DNA of 64,000 nucleotides from Vanilla planifolia. Its lineage: Eukaryota; Streptophyta; Magnoliopsida; Asparagales; Orchidaceae. Shown here one piece after another: positions 42,170 through 54,600 of this stretch. The translations under genes were made by a program, and so were the position numbers. Under the pieces are notes generated by a model. The model was given only the letters and a program-made list of their open reading frames with translations. It did not search any database and was not told where the DNA came from. The stretch lies in assembly GCA_023846275.1 (NCBI GenBank), contig CM043878.1:12820772-12884771 (forward strand). Direction: 5' to 3'. The stretch's first letter is position 1, and each line of letters begins with the position of its first letter.

Positions 42170-42830
42170 ACCTAAAATTAATCCCATCTCTTGACCCATT
42201 TCTTAATCCTAACATATTTTTAAACTTTCATAATCTTAATCCAAGCCTAATTTCAAATTAAACTTAATCATAATCATAATCTTATATTATATATTAATCT
42301 AATCCTAATACTAACCTAATGTTAATTATCTTTGAACAACGTCTAATCTTTATCTTAACTTTATCATCAACTTTATCATAGACCTAACATAGCTAATATA
42401 ATTTTAGCTCTAAACTAGTTCTAAATGTAACCTAATTTTAATGTAATTTTTAAATTTGTTATAGTCGTAATTAAAATTATTTTTTAAATCTAACATAACC
42501 TTAATCTATGTCCAAATTTAGTCTAAATGTTAACCTTATTCTAACCTAGTTCGACTTTCAACAACTTAAGTTGTAAAATTAAAAAAGTCATTACCTTAAT
42601 ATCATTTAGACATAAACTTAGTAGTTCTCATCTAAACCTACAATTATTGCACCAATTTTATAATCATAACATCCTAAATTAGCTCTAATCTTAACTTAAT
42701 AATAGTAATAATATTAGTCCTTATATTTTAATCAAAGTCTTGATATTTATCTCAATTCTTAGTCTCTTAACTTTCTAACTTAATTGAAAAGTTTTAGCAT
42801 CTAACATCAAGCACTTTTTTATAACAATAA
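42170..42830. repeat. G-poor block rich in CTTAA / CCTAA words, copy 2
   Basis: Same composition and vocabulary as the block at 39545-40445 (aatcctaa, taaccttaa, ctaacata), in the same orientation, about 2.5 kb away. Confidence 0.5.
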
Positions 42831-45280
42831 GAGCTAATCATATCTTATATTTACTTTATTTTTTTCTTCCTTAAGTTTGAAATTGCTAAAATAAAACAAA
42901 TGCAATAAAAAGAAATAATAGTAAATGATAAACTAGAAACAATATAGAGAACAATAAAGGCAAGATAAAAATATAGAAAAAATTCATAAGCAAAAATTTA
43001 TCAAACAATTTTTAATTCAAAAAATTATGACAAGCATTTAGATTGCCAAACATTATAAGAAAAGGCATAATAAAGCAAAATCAATAAAATAATCTATATA
43101 ATTTGAAATGATACAAAGAAGCTAAAATATTGTATTAAAATAACAAATAAAAATAAATAATAAAGAAATGATTAATTAAGCATATAAAAAATAATTTATA
43201 TATGTTCACTTATCTCTTAACAATGCTTAAGATAAGACAAATATCAATACCATTGATTTTCTGACCACTTTGTAATGAAAATGAAATACAAAGGAAAAGT
43301 TAGAACAAGGTGTTGTCATACATATAACAAATTATATGTAAATTAAATAAAATAGAAAAAGAAATAACTTAGTCAAATAAACTCGCCATAGTTTTACATA
43401 TCTCATAAACCACTCATTAATTACTTGTAGGAAATAGAGTTTAAATTAATGCATGTAGCACATGAATGAGCATTTGATAGAATAATAAACAAGTTTATTG
43501 AGTCTCCAATTTATTTATCACATTTATAATTTTTCTTATGACTTTTTAAAAAAATAGTGTTCGAATATATATGTTCAAATATATATGCTTATCAAATTAT
43601 TTATTTGAACCTATAATATGATACTTAATTTTCTTAGGATATAAAAGGTTAAACAATCATTTCCCAAGACGTGAACAAAGAAATGTTTTAAGAAACATAC
43701 ACAAATCATGCATATCCAAAAGCATGCTTCTTATTCTTCAAACTAAAAGAACAATACTACACACCATATGTTTTGTCAAAATACAAACAATCATATATAG
43801 AGACAGTTTACTAATAACATAGCTATCAATGAAATGTCTAATCTATGCTTCATTAGGTATTGGAGACAAGCAATCCACAACTAGTGTTAAGTTAATAGCA
43901 TTTAAAACTAACAACTTATATATTATAGGCAACATTTACACAAAAGCACACAAATCAATGACATTAATCCATAAATAAAAAAACATCCCCTTTATTATAG
44001 TTTGGAAGTGCAACTATAGGTTCTTTTGGGCTCTATCATTTAGATAATTGAGTAAATAATAAAAAACATCAAGATAACATAACGTAAATTATAGCATAAC
44101 ACAATATGTAATCACTTATATATATATAAGTGGGATGTTATTTCACTTTGACACACCAAAACTTAGGAAACATTATTATAACATTTACACACACACGCAC
44201 ACACGCACACACACACACATATTATTGATCTTGTTAAAATATGTTATAATTTATTTTAAAAAGTTTTGGGGTTAGTGATTTAATAAACATATTAGCCAAT
44301 TGGAAGAATGTGTGCTTAAATTTATTGATACATTTCAAACCTCCTGGATAAAAATTACATGTCAATTTATTTAACCCATGAAATAAGTCAATGTGCTTAT
44401 GTATTAGAAACTTCTTTTAGTATAATATCTTATCATTTAGATTTCACGATATTTAAGTTATTGTCCCTCATCTAATATTTAAAAAAAAAGATTCATGTAT
44501 ATAAATATACAATATTCAATACATAATTTTTTATTTATATTAAATATAAATATTAGTTAATAATACTTTTCTATTTTTGTGCAGACACATATATAATAAG
44601 AATAGGATTCTATATTCCATGAATTTTAAATTCTATAAAATGATTATAAAATTCAAAAAAAGCATATAAAATTTATATATCTTGTACATTATATAAATTT
44701 TAATATTTTTCTTGTGATTCTTTTGATAATTTTTTTGATAATTTTTTTTTGTTTTGAACCAAATGTTTATTACACATAAACGAGTTCAAAAAATAAAATA
44801 AAATAAAAAAAAATTAAATACATATTATATAAATATAATACATATCATATACAAGATTATATAAATATTAATATTAAGATGATTTTTGAGAAAAATGTAG
44901 AAATAAAAAAACATAGCCTCTTGGTGGTGTATTTTATAAAAACATTTTGTATCTTTAACATTTTTTGGGCCTTTGATTAAACAACAATCCATGACTTTTC
45001 ATCTTTAGTTGCATATGTGAGAAGGTTTACATAAATTTATGTTAATAACACAATTTGTATTCAGGTTTATTTTATAAATTATTTGTCCTTAAGTCTGATT
45101 TTTTATAAAATGTATATGTTAATTGACTAAGAATTATTTTTTAATGACAAAAAAAAATTTAATATCAAATAACTTGTGTTAACAGTTAGATTATTATTTT
45201 TTTTTATTAATTTGACTAACGCCAACATCATGTTAACTTGATGCAATTAAATTAGCATAACTCTATTTCAAATAAGGTCT
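42831..45280. other. AT-rich intergenic stretch without recognisable genes
   Basis: No long frame on either strand. It contains an AC microsatellite and a short direct repeat (ttcgaatatatatg and ttcaaatatatatg near 43560-43588). I see no transposon domain. Confidence 0.6.
44187..44219. repeat. (AC)n microsatellite with GC interruptions
   Basis: An AC run of about 33 bp, interrupted twice by GC (acgcac). Confidence 0.9.
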
Positions 45281-45625
45281 TTTTAGTGTTTAAAATAACG
45301 GAGGATTTTAAGAAGCTCCAAAGCTCGGTGCGACTCCGGCGAAGTATATTTTATGCAGAGCCACGGTTCTTTTCTGCATTTCGATATTTCTCTTTAACGC
45401 AGATCCGATCCTGCATTGCATTAAGAGAGACGATTGAAGCTCTGCACCCTTCGCTGGACCAATCGCTGGCTTCTTCTTCTGCGAAATCTTGGCTTGCTTT
45501 GCTCGGATCTCGCTGGGAATTCCGAGTACCTTTTAAGGATATTTGGAGTTTTCGTGATTAGCTTGAAGTTTTCGTTGATTAACTTGATAACAGTAGGATC
45601 AGCGATCTAGTTTCCTGTCTCGGAG
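45281..45625 (+). promoter_or_regulatory. Probable 5' leader and promoter-proximal region of the NPSN gene
   Basis: Composition rises in GC from about 45290 up to the ATG at 45626, with CT-rich stretches (cttcttcttctgcg near 45470) typical of plant leaders. An in-frame TAG 15 bases before the ATG (45608-45610) rules out an N-terminal extension in this exon. A frame from about 45286 to 45561 is open, but it is a chance or upstream frame in the leader. No clear TATA box is seen. Confidence 0.5.
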
Positions 45626-45699
45626 ATGGATTTGTCTGCGATCAGCGAGGAACTGGGGAGCATTGATGGACAGGTCAGCGACATCCTTCGTGCACTATC
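45626..45699 (+). CDS. NPSN11: NPSN exon 1
   Basis: Encodes MDLSAISEELGSIDGQVSDI and the next residues to the first two bases of a Ser codon. The donor is GTAAGT at 45700. The split Ser codon is completed by G at 46221. Confidence 0.88.
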
Positions 45700-48600
45700 G
45701 TAAGTTACATGAACCCCACCAGCTTCAAAGAAATTTTGATAGTCGCATACAGATCATTATTTAAAGATTGCAGACATTTGATGTTTTGTAAAATATGATG
45801 GGATCTTTATTGTTAGTTTCCCGAGTTCAAATTAACGATCATTGGAACATGTTTTATTGTGAAAGCAAGTTGTTTTTCTTCCATTGCCAGAACTTCAGGG
45901 ATTTCGTAACTTTGGCCAATGGTCAGTTATACTGTTAACGTTTTGTTTTCTAGCGCTTTAGGTTCTCAACATCCTTATTTTAATGAAGTCTGATAAAAAT
46001 GAGGAATGAAAAGATGTTTTTGAGAAGACGCAGTTTTATTTGTGTGAAAAATACTCTTTTGATATGACATGTTTTGGTTTTGTGCTGTGAAAAAAAGTAA
46101 GTTAAAAAAAAAGGTTAGAGAAGAGTTCAAAAATATAACTTAGTTTTATCCTTGCATCTCACGCGGCTTGCTTTTTACTCGTTTAATTGGGCCATGCTCA
46201 CGATATTACTGCTCACGTAGGAATGGGTTTCAGAAGCTAGAGAAGATCAAAGATCCAAACAGGCAAAGCAGGCAGTTGGAGGAACTTACGGAGAAGATGA
46301 GAGAATGCAAGAGGTACAATGCATTTTTCTTGCTTGCAAAATGTAGCTGAGCGTAAAGTTTCTGCTGAACAACAATGCAGTCAGTGCAGTAATATAATGA
46401 ATAGTTTCTTATATGTTGAATATCGTGTAAATTACAATAATCACGAATCCTATGTGCAAAGAAGAAAAAGAAAAGAAAACTGTAGATTGCCAAAGCATTG
46501 GTATTTTATTCATCCTCTTATCATAGATGAAATAACGGATTATAAGTTCTGTACATGGAAGGAATGTTGCATCATCTGTTTCTATGTATTATGCACAAAT
46601 ACTTATTGGTCGTTATTATTGGAATTTCTTGACTCCACCTGCAAACATTCCACTAAAGCACTGACAGATGGACATGCAGTTCTTATTTGATCACAGAGAA
46701 ATTTCTTTGTATTGATAATACTCTTGTAAAGGGACCAATGTTAGTTTCTATTGGCATAGGAATGGGCAAATAAGCTTTACAAGTTTGGCTGAGCCATAAA
46801 TAGGTAGTAACAAATTAAGTCAAATTATTTTTTCAGTTCTTAAAGTGTTTTCTAACTTTATATTTCTCAGGCTTATCAAAGAGTTTGATAGAGAGTCGAG
46901 AGAAGTAGAAACTAAAACTAATCCTTCTATCAACAAGGAATTGAATGATAGAAAGCAATCAATGGTATTTTGCTTGATCTGAAGGGCATTTTAATTCTTT
47001 TGTTTAACATTCATTCTAATTGCTGCATTCCTTTTGCAGATAAAAGAATTAAACTTTTTTGTCGCTCTCAAGAAGCAGTGAGTGTCTTTTTGTGTTGGAT
47101 TTTCTTTTTTATGCAATTAGGTATTTTATGATGCAAGGTTGCTCATTTTGGTGGCCATTCAACTAGAATAGCTTGATTAACTTGACTACTAAGTTTTCTT
47201 TTCTTTTTTTTTTTATCAAGCCTGCTAGTAGAACAAAACTTTTTTGGAGCCATTGTAATAGGTCTGGTGGAATGGACTCTATGCTTTTGATTTTTCTTAA
47301 GGAATATACAATTTCATGTTGGTATTTTGTTAATTATATGTATGAATTTGTTGAAACCCATCTTTTGATTGTAGTTTTTTTATTAATTTTAAGAAGCCTA
47401 ATGTTGATGTTTTTCTTTTTATTAAGGATGAATTTTGATATATGAAACATGACATGACATGGAGATATGAATATAATATAATATGGATAGATGATATGAC
47501 AAAGGTAGGATAAATTATGATAGAAATAGTTACATAAAGTTAATAATATAATAGATTTATCATAATATGAGTACAAAAGGTGTGTCTAACATTTTTTGAA
47601 AGAATGAGACATGACTCTCAAATTATCACATTTTAGTTAATATTATATTCTAATTATTTATAAATATAATAATCAAAATCTTTGTAATCAAGTCTCCATC
47701 ATTATTTCCACAATGCATATAAATTTTACAATATTTGAAATTATTTTAATATAAGTATTATACCATAATTGTTAATGTTTGGTTCAACGAATGTATCAAA
47801 CAATAAAATGTTTGTCTCTTTTAATCTAGCATTGAATAAGAATCTTACACATAACATTGAAAAAATTTTGATTACTCATTTCTTTCTTTTCTTTTATATG
47901 TATAGATGATTAACTTTATTGGTGAGGGAGTTGCATTAATTAGGGACACGTGTTAGGTCTAATATGCCTTTAAGAGGACAGAAACAACTTAAAAGCTTAT
48001 GTCTATTGATAGGTGTAACATTAATTATCTATTAAAGCTCTAATATTATGCCAAACGTATAATGTGGGACAAAATTCATTCTCACTTGATTTAACAAATT
48101 TTCCCTCTGGTGAGCCTCATCCTCGTTATTTATCATTCTTTTTATTAAATCTAATATTTTTTTGATAAATTGAGTCGAGTGTCATTGTGAATATGAAGGA
48201 TGCCTTATAAATGAGCTATAGAAATTGTCAATGCCATGGGAAATTTGGATAGCTACATAATATCTTCTTTTTTCTTCAAAAGTCTTTGTTTGACCTTTTG
48301 ATTGGATTATTTAATGTTTAAATATTTAAGCAATTAATGATTCCATGATGCTACTCTAAGTATGCATGTTTAGTTTGTTGTAAAAATCTTAAATCTAAAT
48401 ATCCAAAAATTCAAGTTTATTTCTCCAAGTAAAATTTATTTTATGATTCAAAATTTGGATAATCGATTTTGAGAAAAATTTAAAATCATTCTCCATAACA
48501 ATTTATGAAGTATATCTTTTTGAACTCACATTCGTGTTATCAACCTCCCAAAGCCTTAAAGGGTTGAGTATTGTGCACACTTATAAATTTCATATTTTTT

Positions 48601-51600
48601 TTTAACTTAGCAATAGTGAAAGAATTCTTAAGCATATCAACTTTAATCCTCTATGAAATTGTTAGTAATCGAAGTGTACTCGTTATAGAATTTGCATGCC
48701 TCAAAAGTGATTGTCTCCTTTCCCTGAATGTTGCTATGTATGGTCCGACACTAAGATTGACACACCATGTCGAGGTCTATTACTCCGATTTTCTGAATTT
48801 TTTTCTTCAGCTTGTGCTTTACAATGTTCATGAATTGTAATTATAATTTTAAAAGCAATTCTATGTGCCCAAATTACGATGTTTTTTGAAATTGCATGAC
48901 ATAATGGAATAGATATTACTTTTCTCATAGTTGTACCTTGCAACATATAGAGTTCATGAACTCTACATGCTTTCATGACAACCAATGCATCTTTGCAAAT
49001 TTGAAGGACCTTTACATCTCTAGAGAGCTTATAGTGATCAATGATTAAGAGCACTCATACATAATCTTTCTCAGATTGCAGCATGTTTAATATCAGTTAC
49101 TATTTTGATAACGTTATCTTGAATCTTCAACTTTATTATATTTAGATCAACTTTTTTCACTTTGCTTTGTTTTCCATATAGCCACAACCACCCTCATATT
49201 CCCATATGTGGGAAACAATAATATATGAGAAGTCATATAGCATGACTAAGTTGAATTCATGATCCACTAATCTTTTATACATGTCTTTAATATGAAAAGT
49301 TTTCTGCAACATGTGTTCTCTAATTTTTTTTAGTGTTCTTTGGTTTGTTGATATTTTCTTTAAATTTGTAATTTTTTATGATATGTCTCTTATTTAAGTA
49401 AAAACAAATTATACCTTTATACTATCAATGAAACTTGGTCTTATTAAGGGAAGTATTAGTATTTTTTTCAATTAATTTCCAAATTTTTTGTCTTCTTACT
49501 AATTTCATCATATTCAAGTTTAGAAATCATTTTTTTCAAAAGAAATATTTTTAGCTTTTTAAATCTCATAATGTCTCTACAATATAATATAGTATCTCCA
49601 AAATTTTTATAAGAGGGCAATAAATATAACATAAGCAACAAAATGATGTCTTTATCATCTATTTTTATATCTAAATTTCTTGTTTATCTAATGATTGAAA
49701 TAAACTCATATAAATTTGATTGAATTGTCATATATTTTTGCATGCATAAAAAATGTAGTTTCTATTTCATATAAAACTCATTGGAGAGACTATTGGTCAT
49801 AACCCATTAGCAATAATTCTCTCTAAAACTTCCCTTGGAACTTTAGTAACTAGGAAAAACTAAAAGTTGAAAGTACTTTTTCATTGATCTCTTTCTTCAT
49901 CTCATGTTTTTTGGCATATTTGGTTTGGTCATTAGCTCCTTTACAACTCCTTGTTGGTAGAAGTATTTCTATTGCTTTGGTTTTCTAAAATCTAAAACTC
50001 TTTGAGCTATTAAATTTTTTAACTCATACTACACCTTGTTGACATTTTACTAGAATCTTTAATACTAATTTTTTTAGAGAGTTGCCTCAAATAGGGGATC
50101 AAGTTGAACCCAATATATCTTTAAATGGATATTATGCCAAACTTATAATGCGATACTAAACATATTCTCACCTGTCTGTATCAATCTTTCCCTTGATTAA
50201 GTCAAATTGAAGTTGTTCATTATTTTGTCTTTTAATTATGAAACCTTTTGAGATTTAAATTAAGTGCAATTTACATTTATAAAGAAACAAACTTTTAATG
50301 ATATTGGAAATTTGAACTATCATATGATAATATTACAAAATTGTTTAATTGTAAATCCTTATGCAATTAATTAATCTAAGATATTAATATTTCTCAATAT
50401 GTATGTTAAGTTTGTTATAGCAATTCCAAATTCAAATATTCAAATATTTAAGTTTGCTTCTTCAAAAAATATTCATCTTAGAATCCAAAATTTTGTTAAT
50501 GTATAGGAAGCAATTCTTAACATTTATTTTTTCAATCATCTTATAACCTATATATAATATACAATATAAAGATGTTTAATTTTTTTCATAAATATTGGAC
50601 AAATATTAGGGTCTGTAATGCATTTGAGTTTTTTGATGTGTCAATTGCCAGTCAATTAAGTCAGGAAGCATTAATATCAGATACCTATAACTCATTGAAT
50701 TATAGATGTATCATAGATTTTGATTTTTTTTTTGAGAATTTTTGGGGGCTTCTTATTTTCATTGCCATAAAAGTTGTTACATGGAAGAACAATAAGCACC
50801 ATACAAATTAAGTTCGCTTGGAGCTAATAGAAGCTAATTCGTATGCATACAAGAATTGATCCAAATGAAAATAATATAGTTGGACAACAAAATCCAAGTT
50901 AGAGGCAAAGTGTACACAGACCAAGGCCATCTTTTTGGAGAATTGGCCTATTCCACATTTGCCTCACTCAAAGGGAGGTAAGGTAAGCAGCAGTGCACAC
51001 AGTGAGTTAATCATTTAAAGGATCAGGGGTTGCTCTTTTGTTATACAACCTTTACTAGTATGTTCCAAAATGGATCATGAAACCATCTTTTACTAATCGA
51101 TGGACTTGGGCTTGTTGGATGGTTCCTTTGTAGACCCCATAAAAGCATTTTCCTGATTCACTTTCCATTTGTAGGCATAAATGGTTCTAAATAATTAACT
51201 GGTGAATCCTTTATCATTAAGTGGCGCCTTGGAAATATAACTGATACTTTTTTTTTTTAACTTAATAGAGTTCTTTCAAGTTAATTCACCTTTAATTGGA
51301 CGTTGTTGTTAGTTCTTATAAATTACCATTTATCAGCTACTGTTGTCATTCATTTACAGGGCTTGTGTTTCATATATTCTAAATTTTAACCAATGCAGAT
51401 TTTTATACAACTGTCATAATCAATTATATACCCCAGTGAGAAAATTTTAGTGCTTCATTTGGTAGTTGTCATCAAGCATAAAAATCGGTGGGTTTCATTG
51501 GGCATTGGAAACACATAACATTTCGAAACGAATATGTCAATGAATCCTTGAAAGTAATTTTTGGTACTGCTTGAGTTTGCTAATAAAGGCGGCAAGGACT

Positions 51601-54600
51601 GCTACAGTGGTGCCATGGTGTAATGAATTTGAGCAAGGGTTCTCAAATTTATTTGAATGGACGCTTGTACCAGTTCTAGATCTTGATACAGTCATTGAAG
51701 TAGGAAGCTAATTATAGATACTTTGAAATGCTAGTTGATGTAGGCATTGTTTTGCATCTTCAAGACACTAAATGGGTGGGCAGGAAGGTAAAGGAATAGA
51801 TACTTTAGTTTCAAGTTTTTTTTTTTTTTTACTTGGATAAGAATTATGATAGAAATGGATGATCTGATTTTGGATTAAAGTCATGTAGGTTGAAGCTAAG
51901 AGAATGGGATGGAACTGTAAGTTTACCATCTATTTAACTTGGATGGGTTCTAATATTATTACTACTTAGGTCTTTCAAATTGGATGTAATATGAGTATAG
52001 AAGAAAAAACATGCAGTGATTTAGAGCAGATAATAAAAATTATAATAAAAAGCATGAAGACATGAGTAAATATTAAAAGGATTATCCCAAAATGCTAGTT
52101 AATGAAAAGGATATTGTTTGTTGGCTTACCAGCTTGTGTCACCTGAGTTTGAGATTAAATAGGTGCAGGAAGTGTGGAACAAAACCTTTTTGGCAACTTT
52201 CTTTAAATTTAAAGGTGATGTATAGTTATGCCAGTTCGAGATCCAACTTTATATGCCATAATTTAAACAAGTGAGATAATTCTAATGGGTATAAAACATG
52301 ACACGAAGCTACCATTTCTCTGAATTTGTTGTTTTTTCCTTCTATGATATTCTAGGGGACTGTACTTTTGTACGGTGGTGTAGTGGAGGAGATTAGGTCC
52401 AACAAAAGATTGTTATGAGATGAACTTGGATTGTGTTTTTATATTTTTGCATAAATCAAGTCTTAATAGATATGTACATGACAATAATATGTGGACACAC
52501 AATGTATTTGCGTTTTAGTTTGATGTTTTGAATTTCACTAGCTTGAGATTTTTTCTTGTTGCATTGACATTAGATATTTTTACTAGTGTAATTCAACTTT
52601 AAGTGTTCAAGTGTATGTTTTCTTGGGTGACATTGCGTTGGATAGCTAGAGAAGGGTTAAGGCAAAGTGAAATTTATGGATGTTGAATGTTAACTTTATT
52701 TTGTTTGGTATTATAGACCTAAAATAGAATATTTAATTTGGAAAAATTTATAAAATCACTTTGATACTATTAAAGTCGTTATCTAGAATTGTGCTAATTA
52801 TATAATAATTAAGTTGACGAGCCTGACTGAAAGTTGGAAGATACTAATTGAAAGGTTTAATAGAAAATTTTAGGGCCATAAATGAAAATCTTCATTTAAT
52901 GCGTATCAATTTAGAAAGTGCATTTGTTGGCAATGAAAAAAAAGTACTTTGTAATGTCTCAAAAAATAAAATAATTAATATTGTAGCTATGAAAGCTATT
53001 CACAATATAATGGAATAATAACATATGCACATACTAAAAAACGATTGACTAAATATTCTTCTTTTAGAGTTCAACTTCATTAAGGCTTGGTTTTATTTTT
53101 AATCATTTTTCATTAACTATAGATATTCATATTGGTCAAAGTGTTATGGTTAATCTTTTGTTAATAGAATTGCACTTTTGGTGTGTCTTTTGTTAGTTAT
53201 ATTGTACTTATTAATAATACTTGAAAAATTGTTAATAGAAAGATGGTGGTTGGAGAACAACCTTGGAGTTTTGCTTTAGTATATCTTAAATTGAATTTAG
53301 AGAGCAAATGTCACATTGATTACAACTGATGATGAGAACTATCAAATTAGAGATTTTGTTATATAAAGTTTTGTCAAAAAGATTGAGAAATAGATGAAAG
53401 ATATCACAAATAGGGCCCAAGTAAGTTAGATAAAATAGAATTCTTGTGATGTGTTATATTATTGGAACATTCTATTTAAGCTTAAAGCCAAGTTTTACAA
53501 GACTATAATATGCTCAACAATGTTATGTGATAGCCTTTAAATAAAATGGAATTGCATAGATGAGGGTATTAAGATTGATAAATGGTTATATTTGGAAGGG
53601 TATGATTAGACATGAATTCATATAAGAGCAGAAAGATTGGTATAATATCGATTAAGAATATGTTTAAGGAGAGTTGTTTAGATGATTTGGGCATGTTAGA
53701 TTATTTAATGCTTCTATTAAGAGAGATCAATTGTTAAAGTTTTCTCTTATGACTAAGTGAAGTGGACAACATAGGATGCAATGGAAAACTCTTTGAATGA
53801 ATTTATTATGTTTGGATATTAAGGAGTTGTTCATAAATATATCACAATAGTGTTGTAGGATTCATTTAACCAGACTCGTGTAGCAGGATTAAGGCTTCTT
53901 GTCATCAATATTTGTATTGTTGAACTCATTATAGAGTCAAAATTAACATAGTTGAAACTTGAAGTTGTAGATGTTATGCAAATTTTACATTCATACTAAA
54001 GGTGTATAAACAAAGGTCATGCTTTAAGAACTAACTCCAATTTGATATAGCTATTAGGAAACATTTGTCATTAGGCTTAGATGTAGAAACAAAAGTCATG
54101 CTTTAAGGACTATCTCCAATTTGATATAGCTTTTAGGACAGATTTATCAGTGTGTGAATGTTCTGGGGCTTCTTCGTGATTTTGTTTGTGTTGTAGTGGT
54201 GAGAAAAGTTATGTTTCAAACATCCAAGCAACACATATTTTTGGTAAGCATATATACCAATAAGGCCACTTACGACAGGAACTCTGCATTCATTAGCTGT
54301 TACAAAGTAAGTTATGCTATTGGGAATAGAAGTTGGTGAAGAGTTTATACGTACCCCTTTTAGGTCTGGTTCTCATGTCTGTCTACACCATAATTTCCTT
54401 TTATAATCTTGTGAGAGAGCATGAGTATCCTATTATTGAAAGAGTTGGGAGGGGACTGGGAAGTAATTTTCTAGAAGAGATACAAAAAACTGCTTTGACA
54501 GGTTTCTAGTGGAGTGCTAGAATTAGTGAGCTCATGTGAAAAAAGTGAGTGAGTATTTTGATTGAAACTTCTGTTTTGTGTTGTAATATAGATTTTTGCT

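Larger units (their letters stand above)
47932..50522 (-). mobile_element. Decayed Ty1/Copia LTR retrotransposon, internally deleted, antisense in intron 4
   Basis: Two degenerate direct repeats at about 47932-48500 and 50082-50522 act as LTRs. Read on the minus strand, the interior has gag (LLPSYKNFGDTI-like, about 49590-49660), a zinc-knuckle relic (49369-49417), the start of an aspartic protease (49229-49267) and a pre-integrase segment (48734-49054), in normal Copia order. Integrase core, reverse transcriptase and RNase H are missing, so the 3' LTR follows almost directly. Stops and frameshifts are frequent. Boundaries of the LTRs are approximate (about 10 bp), and no target-site duplication could be confirmed. 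Confidence 0.75.

Noticed and set aside
46230-46690. Frames of 87 (minus) and 123 (plus) codons over NPSN exon 2 and intron 2
   Set aside because: They are shadows in other frames. The real exon 2 is 46221-46313, and the 123-codon frame lies mostly in intron sequence.
47173-47576. Short overlapping frames of 90 and 80 codons in intron 4
   Set aside because: T/A-rich translations full of Phe, Leu and Lys without domain resemblance.
48571-48840. Plus-strand 89-codon frame within the Copia remnant
   Set aside because: It lies opposite the Copia pre-integrase relic, whose minus-strand reading explains the region.
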